NCBI RefSeq assembly: GCF_018417535.1
Contig: NZ_CP070978.1
Location: 1,674,001-1,738,000 of the forward strand
From: Burkholderia pyrrocinia
Lineage (GTDB): Bacteria; Pseudomonadota; Gammaproteobacteria; Burkholderiales; Burkholderiaceae
DNA: 64,000 nucleotides
Direction: 5' to 3'
Each line of letters starts with the position of its first letter. The first letter of the stretch is position 1. A program made the position numbers and the translations under genes. The notes beneath the pieces were generated by a model. It had not been told where the DNA came from and did not search any database. It saw nothing but the letters and a program-made list of their open reading frames with translations. Positions 28,299-35,859 of this stretch are shown here, piece by piece.

Positions 28299-28459
28299 TT
28301 GCGGCCGCGTGTGCGTTCACTAGAATGTGTTCGCAATCCACCACCGAGCACGCGACATGCGCATCCGAAGTCCTCGTCCCCCGAGTTGCTTTTCTGCCTG
28401 ACAGGCAGGACGCCCGCGTCTCTCTTTCCCGAGCCGCCGTCCTGCCGACAGGCGGACGG
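28299..28459 (+). promoter_or_regulatory. promoter, 14-codon proline-containing leader ORF and two hairpins (attenuator-like)
   Basis: -35 TTGCGG (28299-28304) and -10 TAGAAT (28321-28326) are 16 bp apart. An ATG at 28357 opens MRIRSPRPPSCFSA, ending at TGA 28399-28401. The stop lies inside hairpin 1 (CTGCCTG-A-CAGGCAG, 28394-28408). A second hairpin at 28437-28459 has CCGTCC..GGACGG arms with an inner GCC/GGC stem. A short Arg/Pro-rich peptide whose translation ends in a hairpin resembles ribosome-mediated attenuators. No large gene follows; the first downstream plus-strand gene is the 72-residue membrane protein at 28796. Confidence 0.4.
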
Positions 28460-28795
28460 TGCGCGCCGTAGTCACTCCCGCGCACGCTTGAACACGACGT
28501 CGATGCGGTAATCGCGCATCGTGCGCTCAGGCATGTGCTCGCGGCAAATCCCCTGCAACGACGCGCCATCGATCCGCCGTACCGGCAATGATCGATCGCC
28601 TGCCCGCATCCGGCATGCCGATCCGGTCAATCGTCAGCGAACCGCTGACCGCACTGCTCGACTGCGCGCCTTATGTGCGCAACAGCGGCTTCACGCCCGG
28701 GCAGATCTCGCGCGTGCCGAAGCTCAAGCGCTGCTGACACGCTTGCACTGCGCATCGCGCACCCCGTCTCGGTCGTCTTTCATACAGGAGCAATC
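28460..28795. other. gene-poor stretch with small coding-like fragments
   Basis: On the minus strand a frame ending at 28472 reads IDGASLQGICREHMPERTMR then DYRIDVVFKRARE, which looks like a genuine protein C-terminus without a start. On the plus strand an ATG at 28588 gives 49 residues (MIDRLPASGMPIRSIVSEPL to RVPKLKRC) with no ribosome site. Neither is recognised. The stretch looks like remnants of lost genes. Confidence 0.35.
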
Positions 28796-29014
28796 ATGCT
28801 TGGCTGGACGTTCTGGAAACACGTGATCGGCGCGCGGACCGATACAATCCGCGAGGACAAGGCAACGGCGCATGACCGGCACCGCCGGCGGTCGAGAACG
28901 CTCGTGCTGACCAGCGCCGCGGTGGCGTTCGCGGCGATCGCGTTCGGCGCGCCGGTCGTCGGCATTTCGGTCTTTCTGCTGACGACGCTGCCGTTCGTCC
29001 TGTCGGGTACGTGA
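28796..29014 (+). CDS. small membrane protein, 72 residues
   Basis: Starts MLGWTFWKHVIGARTD, then a basic linker (HDRHRRRSRT) and two hydrophobic segments (LVLTSAAVAFAAIAFGAPVVG, ISVFLLTTLPFVL). An AGGAG lies 6 nt before the ATG, a good reason to accept this short gene. No known family recognised. It may be the gene served by the leader region at 28299-28459. Confidence 0.6.
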   Translation: MLGWTFWKHVIGARTDTIREDKATAHDRHRRRSRTLVLTSAAVAFAAIAFGAPVVGISVFLLTTLPFVLSGT

Positions 29015-29153
29015 AGGCATCCGTATCGGGCGCGCGGTGCAAGCTCCACCGCAATCGATACGAAATTTTAATACCGGCGCCCCGCGTCTCTGACACCGTC
29101 TTTACGCGGTTTTGTCTAGGATTTCCCTGTCATCCCGACACGGAGAGATCCGC

Positions 29154-29675
29154 ATGCAAACGCAGCAGGCCGCCGTCGGCGGCCACCCCGACCTTCCCCA
29201 CCGACGCGGCGGCTTGCCGCTCGCGACCCGGCTGGCCGACGCCTGTCCGCCGGACAACATCCTGCTCGACGTGCCGGTCGATAGCGCGATCCAGTTGTTC
29301 GACCTCGCCGCGCAATACATCGCGCGCAGCAGCGGGGTTTCCGCGGACCGGATCAGGACCGAACTGACGAAGCGCGAACAGCTCGGCTCGACCGGCCTCG
29401 GCCAGGGCGTCGCGATTCCGCATGCGCGCGTCGACGGGCTCGGCTCGGCCGTCGCACTGTTCGTTCGCGCGCTGTACCCGTTCGCGTTCAATGCGCCGGA
29501 CCGCAAGCCCGTGCGCGAATTCATCGTGCTGGTCCTGCCGAAAGGGGACGACCGCGCGCACCTCGAACTGCTCGCCGACGCGGCGCGGTGCTTCGGCGAA
29601 CGCCCGTTCCGGCAGGCGTCGCGCGACGCGCAAACACCCGACGAAATTCACCGGCTCATGCAACGCACGCACTGA
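29154..29675 (+). CDS. PTS EIIA type-2 (fructose/nitrogen, PtsN-like) domain protein
   Basis: A 173-residue protein with one EIIA type-2 domain. ILLDVPVDSAIQLFDLAAQYIA precedes the helix region, and the phosphorylatable His is in TGLGQGVAIPHARVDGL. LVLPKGDDRAHLELLADAARCF and the C-terminal helix follow. Orphan EIIA proteins of this kind are usually regulatory (PTS-Ntr). The ATG at 29154 follows GGAGAG. It precedes the ArgB-like gene by 48 nt on the same strand. Confidence 0.85.
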   Translation: MQTQQAAVGGHPDLPHRRGGLPLATRLADACPPDNILLDVPVDSAIQLFDLAAQYIARSSGVSADRIRTELTKREQLGSTGLGQGVAIPHARVDGLGSAVALFVRALYPFAFNAPDRKPVREFIVLVLPKGDDRAHLELLADAARCFGERPFRQASRDAQTPDEIHRLMQRTH

Positions 29676-29723
29676 CGCCGCACCGTGCGGCGACAGGCAC
29701 TCCCTTCATCCTTTCGGATTCCC

Positions 29724-30617
29724 ATGTTCCCAGACCCGGAAAGTCCTACCCTTACTTCACGACGCGTAGCCGGACTGGCTCGCTCGCTGCCGTTCATGCA
29801 GGCCCTGCACGGGCAGACCGTCGTCATCGTCGATAACGGCGCCGCGAGCGATACGCACGCTCGCCAGGCGTTCGCGCAGGATGTCGCGCTGCTCGCGCTC
29901 ACCGGCATTCGTCCGGTCGTCGTCCAGGGCGTGCCGGCCGCGTCCGGCGCGCAGCCGGTCCAGGCCGCGCGCGCCGCGATGGCCGACATCAACCACGAAC
30001 TGGTGCGCCTGATCGGCAGTCACGGCGCCAAGGCGATCGGCATCGACGGTCACGACGGCGGCCTGCTGGTCGCCGGCGCCGAATCCGACCGCGCAAACAC
30101 GAGCCCGGTCGTGCAATTCGACAGCACCGCGTTGAACGCATTTCCAGGGAACGGGCTGGTGCCCGTCGTGATGCCCGTCGCGCCGGACGACGCGGGCCAG
30201 GATCGCCTGCTGCGCCCGGAACGGCTCGGCAACCTCTTCGCGCAGCGCACGGGCGCCGTCACGCTGGTGATGATGGTCGAAAGCGCACTGCTGCGCGAAC
30301 TCGGCGAACTCGCGGGGCTGTACGGCATCACGGAACTCGAGCAATGGCTCACCGAGCATCCGGCCGCCGATGCGGCGCCTTGCGTGCGGGAAGCGCTCGA
30401 TGCGCTCGCGCACGGCGTGCAGAACGTCCATCTCGCCGATATCGGGCAACCCGAATCGCTGATCGACGAACTGCTGACGGAGGAAGGGTCGGGCGTGGTG
30501 TTCTGCCGTCGCGGCAATACCGACCTGCTGTCGGAAACGCGCCGCTACTTCGCCGATTCGTCGTGCGTGCTGCGCGACGGCTTCAGCGTCGAGCAGAAGC
30601 AGGTCGTGCGTTTCTGA
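29724..30617 (+). CDS. acetylglutamate-kinase-like (AAK family) protein lacking the catalytic Lys
   Basis: The 297 residues follow the ArgB outline: VVIVDNGAASDTHARQAFAQDVALLALTGIRPVVVQG corresponds to ArgB's [29 protein letters not shown], and later VMPVAPDD and LINELL-like segments occur. The N-terminal Lys-Gly-Gly that positions ATP and the HGGGP loop are both replaced (VDNGAAS, VQGVPAA), so kinase activity is doubtful. It may be a regulatory or sensory paralogue. It is convergent with the encapsulin cargo gene, 62 nt apart. Start at 29724 is tentative; 29685 is an alternative. Confidence 0.68.
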   Translation: MFPDPESPTLTSRRVAGLARSLPFMQALHGQTVVIVDNGAASDTHARQAFAQDVALLALTGIRPVVVQGVPAASGAQPVQAARAAMADINHELVRLIGSHGAKAIGIDGHDGGLLVAGAESDRANTSPVVQFDSTALNAFPGNGLVPVVMPVAPDDAGQDRLLRPERLGNLFAQRTGAVTLVMMVESALLRELGELAGLYGITELEQWLTEHPAADAAPCVREALDALAHGVQNVHLADIGQPESLIDELLTEEGSGVVFCRRGNTDLLSETRRYFADSSCVLRDGFSVEQKQVVRF

Positions 30618-30679
30618 CCAGACTTGATGACCTGAAATCGCTTGCGGCGACCCGCCGGGGCCGCCGCAAGCGAGCAACG

Positions 30680-32692
30680 TCAGCGCCGTGTCGCGAGACG
30701 CCGCACGACGCGAACGAGCGCATCGACCTCGTCGCACGTGTTGTAGAACGCGAGCGACGGCCGCACCGTTGCCTCGAGCCCGAAACGCCGCAGGATCGGC
30801 TGCGCGCAGTGATGCCCCGAACGCACTGCGATGCCCTCTTCGTTCAGCGCCTGCCCGACTTCCTCGGTTTCATAACCCTTCAGCACGAACGACAGCACGC
30901 TCGCCTTGTCGCGCGCGGTACCGACGAGCCGCACGCCCGGCACCGGCGCAAGCACGCTCGTCGCATACGCGAGCAGGTCGTGCTCGTAACGAGCGATGTT
31001 CTCGATGCCGACTCGGTTCACGTAGTCGAGCGCCGCGCCGAGCCCCACCGCATCCGCGATGTTGCCGGTGCCGGCCTCGAACCGGTTTGGCGGCGGCTGG
31101 AACACCGTGCGCTCGAACGTGACGTCCGCGATCATGTTGCCGCCGCCCTGCCATGGCGGCATGTCGTCGAGAATCGCGCGCTTGCCGTACACGACGCCGA
31201 TCCCGGTCGGCCCGTAGATCTTGTGCCCGGAGAACACGAAGAAATCCGCATCGAGCGCCTGCACGTCGACGCGCATGTGCGAGATCGACTGCGCGCCGTC
31301 GACGAGCGCCTTCGCGCCCGCGCGATGCGCGAGCTCGACGATCTCCTTCACCGGCACGACCGTGCCGAGCGCGTTCGACACCTGCGTGACGGACACGATC
31401 CTCGTGCGGTCGTTGAGCAGCTTCCGGTATTCGTCGAGCAGCACCTGCCCCGAATCGTCGACCGGAATCACGCGGAGCTTCGCGCCCTTCTGCGCGGCAA
31501 GCTGCTGCCACGGCACGATGTTCGCGTGATGCTCGAGATGCGACACGACGATCTCGTCGCCTTCGCCGACGTTCTGCACGCCCCACGTCTTCGCGATCAG
31601 GTTGATCGCCTCGGTCGTGCCGCGCACGAACACGATCTCGTCGGGCGACGATGCGCCGATGAAGCGCTGCACCGTTTCCCGCGCATGCTCGTACGCATCC
31701 GTCGCGCGGCCTGCCAGCGCATGCGCGGCACGGTGGATGTTCGAGTTCTCGTGTGCGTAGAAATACGCGAGGCGGTCGATCACGGCCTGCGGCTTGTGCG
31801 TCGTCGCCGCGTTGTCGAACCAGATCAACTGCTTGCCGTTCACGCGCTCCTGCAGGATCGGGAAATCGCGGCGGATCGCGTTCACGTCGAACGGCGGGTG
31901 GGCGCCCCGATACAACTGGCCTTGCGGCTCGGCTGCATGCGTATCGTCGATGAAGTAACGCTGCACGTCCGCGCCCGATGCGCGCGAGACCGGCACGTCG
32001 CGATGCACGGCGAGCAGGTCGCGCAGCGCATCGTCGCCCGGCAACCCGAACGCTTCCGGCGACGCGAGGCCGTTCGACGGCACGACGATGTCCTGCGGCG
32101 TCGCCTGCCAGCCCTGCAGCGAACCGTCGGTGAAATAGTACGGCGACGCAGCCGGTGCTGCCTTCGGCGCGCCCTCCGATGCCGCCGCATTCCCCTGCGG
32201 CACGCCGAGCGCCGCGCCGCCGATGCGCGGCTCGAGCGCCGGCGCAATCGACACGACGGTGTCGGGCAGCCCGTTCTGCGCAGCAGCATGCGGCGCGAGC
32301 GCGGGCGCGCGATTGCCGAGCGACAGCACGTGCGTCGGCGCGGACGGCGCGAGGTTCGTACCGGGCGCCTTGCCCTGCGGCAACGCGAGACCCGGCACAC
32401 CGGTGCCCGTGCCGCCCGGCCCCGCGAGCGGCGAGCCGCCCGGCGCCGGGTTGCTCACCGACGCGAGGATCGGCGCGGCGGCCGGCAACGCCGACGGCAC
32501 GCCGCCGACCGCGCCGCTGCCCGCCGACAGCCCGGGCGCGGTGGCCTGCCCGGGCGGCGTCGCGAAGAACTCGGACGCGAGCCGCGCCAGCGTCGCGGGG
32601 TCGGGCAAGCCGGCCGGCAGCGATGCGTGCGGCAACGCGTGCGCGTCGCCGCCGGCCAGGCCGGGATTAACGGTAGGTGTCGGGATAGTCAT
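30680..32692 (-). CDS. cysteine desulfurase, encapsulin cargo with long disordered N-terminus
   Basis: PLP enzyme releasing sulfur from L-cysteine, 670 residues. About 260 N-terminal residues are Ala/Pro/Gly-rich and low in order, containing DPATLARLASEFFATPP and a more ordered block near PYYFTDGSLQGWQATPQDIV. This is the cargo-loading region of Family 2A encapsulin desulfurases. The SufS-like domain follows (IRRDFPILQERVNGKQLIWFDNAATTHKPQ), with PLP Lys in FSGHKIYGPTG and catalytic Cys in RSGHHCAQPILRRFG. It overlaps the shell gene by 26 nt. ATG 32692 is assumed; 32716 is also in frame. Predicted to build a sulfur store inside the shell. Confidence 0.95.
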   Translation of the reverse strand: MTIPTPTVNPGLAGGDAHALPHASLPAGLPDPATLARLASEFFATPPGQATAPGLSAGSGAVGGVPSALPAAAPILASVSNPAPGGSPLAGPGGTGTGVPGLALPQGKAPGTNLAPSAPTHVLSLGNRAPALAPHAAAQNGLPDTVVSIAPALEPRIGGAALGVPQGNAAASEGAPKAAPAASPYYFTDGSLQGWQATPQDIVVPSNGLASPEAFGLPGDDALRDLLAVHRDVPVSRASGADVQRYFIDDTHAAEPQGQLYRGAHPPFDVNAIRRDFPILQERVNGKQLIWFDNAATTHKPQAVIDRLAYFYAHENSNIHRAAHALAGRATDAYEHARETVQRFIGASSPDEIVFVRGTTEAINLIAKTWGVQNVGEGDEIVVSHLEHHANIVPWQQLAAQKGAKLRVIPVDDSGQVLLDEYRKLLNDRTRIVSVTQVSNALGTVVPVKEIVELAHRAGAKALVDGAQSISHMRVDVQALDADFFVFSGHKIYGPTGIGVVYGKRAILDDMPPWQGGGNMIADVTFERTVFQPPPNRFEAGTGNIADAVGLGAALDYVNRVGIENIARYEHDLLAYATSVLAPVPGVRLVGTARDKASVLSFVLKGYETEEVGQALNEEGIAVRSGHHCAQPILRRFGLEATVRPSLAFYNTCDEVDALVRVVRRLATRR

Positions 32693-33599
32693 GGAACTTG
32701 GCGATTTCGACGTCATCGAGGACAGCCAGCGCGTCCGGGGAATGGACCGCGAGCGAGCAATACAGCGAGATCAGGTACGACGCGATCGCCTGGTTGTTGA
32801 TCCCCATGAAGCGCACCGACAGGCCCGGCCCCTGCTCGCCCGCGACGCCCGGCTGATAGAGGCCGACGACGCCCTGCCGCTTGTCGCCGACGCGCAGCAG
32901 CAGGATCTTGGTCTTGCCGTCCGCGACCGGCACCTTGTCCGACGGGATCAGCGGAATGCCGCGCCACGTGAGGAACTGCGAGCCGAACAGGCTGACCGTC
33001 GGCGGCGGCACGCCGCGCCGCGTGCATTCGCGGCCGAACGCGGCGATCGCGAGCGGGTGCGTGAGGAAGAACGCGGGCTCCTTCCACACCTTCGTCAGCA
33101 GCTCGTCGAGATCGTCCGGCGTCGGCGCGCCCGTCAGCGGGAAGATCCGCTGTTCGTCGGTCACGTTCGCGAGCAGCCCGTAGTCGGGGTTGTTGATCAG
33201 CTGGCTTTCCTGCAGCTCCTTGATCGTCTCGATCGTCAGGCGCAGCTGTTCCTTGATCTGGTCGTGAGGACTGCTGTAAAGATCGGAGATCCGCGTATGC
33301 ACGTCGAGCACCGTGCTCACCGCGTTCAGGAAGTACTCGCGCGGCTGCTCCTCGTACGGCACGAAGGTCTGCGGCAGCACGCTTTCGTCCTCGAGCTGCG
33401 TGCATGCGGCGCGCACGGCTTCCGGGTTCTTCACCTGGTTCAGGCGGTAGATGCCGGCCTCGACCGGCACCCACTGCAGCAGATGGGTCAGCCAGCGAGG
33501 CGTGATCGTGGAAAGCTGCGGGACGGTCTTGGTAGCGTTCGCTAGTTGGCGGGCGGCGTGATCGCTCAGCGCGGCCGTGCCGCTTGCAACGGTCGACAT
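32667..33599 (-). CDS. Family 2A encapsulin shell protein
   Basis: HK97-fold nanocompartment shell protein, 310 residues, SrpI-like. Diagnostic stretches: LSTITPRWLTHLLQWVPVEAGIYRLN, DSVLPQTFVPYEEQPREYFL-type ESVLPQTFVPYEEQP, LFGSQFLTWRGIPLIPSDKVPV, LLLRVGDKRQGVVGLYQPG and VHSPDALAVLDDVEIAKFHDY. It has no cyclic-nucleotide-binding insertion, separating it from Family 2B. The ATG follows CGGAG. It should assemble around the desulfurase encoded next. Known members store elemental sulfur; that role here is inferred. Confidence 0.95.
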   Translation of the reverse strand: MSTVASGTAALSDHAARQLANATKTVPQLSTITPRWLTHLLQWVPVEAGIYRLNQVKNPEAVRAACTQLEDESVLPQTFVPYEEQPREYFLNAVSTVLDVHTRISDLYSSPHDQIKEQLRLTIETIKELQESQLINNPDYGLLANVTDEQRIFPLTGAPTPDDLDELLTKVWKEPAFFLTHPLAIAAFGRECTRRGVPPPTVSLFGSQFLTWRGIPLIPSDKVPVADGKTKILLLRVGDKRQGVVGLYQPGVAGEQGPGLSVRFMGINNQAIASYLISLYCSLAVHSPDALAVLDDVEIAKFHDYPDTYR

Positions 33600-33686
33600 G
33601 TGTGGCTCCGGGTTCTTAAGATGAAAAACGGGATTGCTTATGACGCTCGGTGATTATCGGAAGCACGCACCTGCCGGCTCAACATG

Positions 33687-33699
33687 CTATAGCCGTCAG
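33687..33699 (-). promoter_or_regulatory. CTGACGGCTATAG element upstream of the encapsulin gene
   Basis: On the minus strand CTGACGGCTATAG lies 88-100 nt before the shell ATG. The identical 13 bases occur 74-86 nt before the rhodanese gene at the head of the cluster. TATAGC could be a -10 hexamer with the conserved CTGACGGC as an activator or extended element; no clear -35 is seen. Confidence 0.5.
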
Positions 33700-33742
33700 G
33701 TCGCGCGCAACCGAAAGGGAAACGAAACGGGGCGGAGCGGCC

Positions 33743-33964
33743 TCAGGTGACGTATGCGCCCGGCAGCAACGTCGAGATCGACACGTCGAACGCGCGCGCG
33801 ATCTTGTCGGCCGTGACGATCGACGCGATCGCCTCGCCGCGCTCGATCTCGCCGACATACGAGCGGTTCAGCCCCGCATGCTCGGCGAGCTGCTCCTGCG
33901 ACCACGTGCGCGCTTCGCGCAGCTTGCGCACGTTGGCGCCGAAGTGATGGATGAGGTCGCTCAT
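33743..33964 (-). CDS. XRE-type helix-turn-helix regulator, 73 residues
   Basis: Single-domain DNA-binding protein: FGANVRKLREARTWSQEQLAEHAGLNRSYVGEIERGE is a Cro/C1-type HTH, followed by VTADKIARAFDVSISTLLPG. There is no effector domain. It begins 8 nt after the serine acetyltransferase stop and precedes the shell gene. It is a candidate controller of this operon, perhaps through the CTGACGGCTATAG sites. The longer frame to 34072 lacks family similarity. Confidence 0.9.
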   Translation of the reverse strand: MSDLIHHFGANVRKLREARTWSQEQLAEHAGLNRSYVGEIERGEAIASIVTADKIARAFDVSISTLLPGAYVT

Positions 33965-33972
33965 CGCGCCTC

Positions 33973-34914
33973 CTAGGCAACACGCGCCGCCGCGCGCGGC
34001 GCGGCGTTCGCTTCGCTGCGCAGCACGGCCTGCGTGACGTTCTCGCCGGCCGGCACGTCCTGCGTGAGCCACACGTTGCCGCCGATCACCGCGCCGCGCC
34101 CGATCGTCACGCGGCCGAGAATCGTCGCGCCCGCGTAGATCACCACGTCGTCCTCGACGATCGGATGGCGTGCGAGCCCTTTCTCCAGATGGCCGGCCGC
34201 ATCGCGCGGGAAGCGCTTCGCGCCGAGCGTGACGGCCTGGTACACGCGCACGCGCTCGCCGATGATCGCGGTCTCGCCGATCACGACACCCGTGCCGTGG
34301 TCGATGAAGAAGCCCGCGCCGATACGCGCGCCCGGATGAATGTCGATGCCCGTCTCCGCATGCGCCTGCTCGGCGATGATCCGCGCGAGCAGCGGCAGGC
34401 CGAGCCGGTACAACTCATGCGCGAGCCGGTGGTGGATCATCGCGAGGATGCCCGGGTAGCACAGCAGCACCTCGTCGACGCTGCCCGCCGCCGGATCGCC
34501 GTGGAACGCGGCCAGCACGTCGCTGTCAAGCAGCCTGCGAATCTCCGGCAGCCGCGCGGCGAACGCCTGTACGGCCGTCGACGCGACTTCGTCGACGTTA
34601 TCGATCGGCACCCCGTCGGCATTGCGCTGGCGCGCCGCATAACGCAACTCGAGCGTTACCTGCGCGAGCAGCGCATTCAGCGCCGTGTCGAGCGCATGGG
34701 CCACATGGAAGTTTTCGCTCTCCTGGCGCAGGTCGGGCGGCCCGAGCCGCATCGGGAACAGCACGCCCTTCAGCGCGCCGACGATCTGCGCGAGCGCCTC
34801 GCGCGCCGGCAGGTCGCGCCCGCCCGGTTCGAGCGAGCGACGCTGCTTCTCGCGCCATGCGCGACGGACGGTCTGCAACGATTGAACGATGTCGTCGATG
34901 TCGAATGCGGCCAT
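33973..34914 (-). CDS. serine O-acetyltransferase (EpsC type)
   Basis: Makes O-acetylserine for cysteine synthesis; 313 residues. The N-terminal helical domain (CYPGILAMIHHRLAHELYRLGLPLLARIIAEQAH) precedes the left-handed beta-helix: TGIDIHPGARIGAGFFIDHGTGVVIGETAIIG, VRVYQAVTLGAKRFP, HPIVEDDVVIYAGATILGRVTIGRGAVIGGN. EpsC-type enzymes are regular partners of Family 2A encapsulins, supplying cysteine to the desulfurase. GGAGAA precedes the ATG at 34914; the GTG at 34920 is less likely. It lies 28 nt after the rhodanese stop. Confidence 0.94.
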   Translation of the reverse strand: MAAFDIDDIVQSLQTVRRAWREKQRRSLEPGGRDLPAREALAQIVGALKGVLFPMRLGPPDLRQESENFHVAHALDTALNALLAQVTLELRYAARQRNADGVPIDNVDEVASTAVQAFAARLPEIRRLLDSDVLAAFHGDPAAGSVDEVLLCYPGILAMIHHRLAHELYRLGLPLLARIIAEQAHAETGIDIHPGARIGAGFFIDHGTGVVIGETAIIGERVRVYQAVTLGAKRFPRDAAGHLEKGLARHPIVEDDVVIYAGATILGRVTIGRGAVIGGNVWLTQDVPAGENVTQAVLRSEANAAPRAAARVA

Positions 34915-34942
34915 GCTCACTTCTCCCCTTGTCGGCCGTAAA

Positions 34943-35413
34943 TCAATCCTGCGCCCACGGCAGGCCGCGAAAGCGCCAGCCGTTATGGCCGCCGCGATGC
35001 TGTCCTTCGTCGAGGTCGCCCTCGAACCCTTCGAGCACGTTGAATACCTGCGTGAAGCCGCCCTTCGTCGCGGCTTCGGCCGCCTGCGCGGACCGGTTGC
35101 CGCTGCGGCACAGGAGCAGCACCACCGCGTCCTTGCCGGTCTTCGCTTCCAGTTCGCGCACGAAGCGCGGGTTGCGCGTCAGGCTCGTGCCGGTCGCCCA
35201 CGGCACATGCAGCGACGCCGGCACGTGGCCGACGAATTTCCGTTCTTCGGCCGTGCGCACGTCCACCAGCAACGCGTCGCCGGCCGAGAACAGCGCCCAT
35301 GCGGCTTCCGGCGCGACGCCGCCCGCGTAGGGCGTGCCGGCCGACGCGGCCGCCGCGCGGGCGTCTTCGAGCGCCTGCTGCGCAGCGGTTCGTTCTTCCA
35401 ATGCAACCGTCAT
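34943..35413 (-). CDS. rhodanese-domain sulfurtransferase
   Basis: Single rhodanese domain, 156 residues: PEAAWALFSAGDALLVDVRTAEERKFVGHVPASLHVPW and active-site Cys in LLLCRSGNRSAQAAEAA. The C-terminus FEGDLDEGQHRGGHNGWRFRGLPW is a common rhodanese ending. First gene of the encapsulin operon; it may pass persulfide sulfur into or out of the compartment. AGGAAG precedes the ATG at 35413; the longer frame to 35536 covers the promoter. Confidence 0.94.
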   Translation of the reverse strand: MTVALEERTAAQQALEDARAAAASAGTPYAGGVAPEAAWALFSAGDALLVDVRTAEERKFVGHVPASLHVPWATGTSLTRNPRFVRELEAKTGKDAVVLLLCRSGNRSAQAAEAATKGGFTQVFNVLEGFEGDLDEGQHRGGHNGWRFRGLPWAQD

Positions 35414-35486
35414 GACACTTCCTTGTTTTCGCAGATTCGTATGATCAAAAACACCGGGAATGCGGCCGTTGCAGCTTGCGTGCTGT

Positions 35487-35499
35487 CTATAGCCGTCAG
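35487..35499 (-). promoter_or_regulatory. CTGACGGCTATAG element upstream of the rhodanese gene
   Basis: Second exact copy of the 13-base element found before the encapsulin gene, here 74-86 nt upstream of the operon's first ATG. TATAGA may serve as -10. The flanks differ from the other copy, so the shared part is short and specific. Confidence 0.5.
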
Positions 35500-35859
35500 C
35501 GCCACTATGCGAGCGCGAACAGGCAAGCAGAACCAATAAAAATTCATTTCCTAATCAGCACCGCGAGAAATGCAACGACGGACAGGCGCGATCGGACGGA
35601 TTGCTGCGTGGCGGAAGGTAATGCCGATGAAAGGCGCCGGGCGGTATGCGTGCTGCCTGACGCTTGAGCGCGTCGCTGCCGGAGCTGAAAGGTGAGTGGG
35701 TCGCCGAACGGGACCCGAACGAATGAAGCGGAGGGTTATAACGTTGTGTCTACAACGATAGCGAAGATCAACCTGCAGCAGTGAACCGTCTCGACGAAAG
35801 ACACGCTCGCGCACGCATCGAGAAGCAACGCCGCCGCCACGCAGCGGCGCCGCATCTGC
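35500..35859. other. intergenic region with a CGTTGT-N4-ACAACG palindrome
   Basis: No gene seen. At 35742-35757 there is a perfect 6-4-6 inverted repeat, the size of a TetR/MarR-type operator, 85 nt past the neighbouring alpha/beta hydrolase stop. It is therefore not obviously in a promoter. Confidence 0.4.

Noticed and set aside
28394..28459. Two hairpins as a guanidine-II (mini-ykkC) riboswitch
   Set aside because: The terminal loops do not carry the required ACGR, and no guanidine exporter or carboxylase follows.
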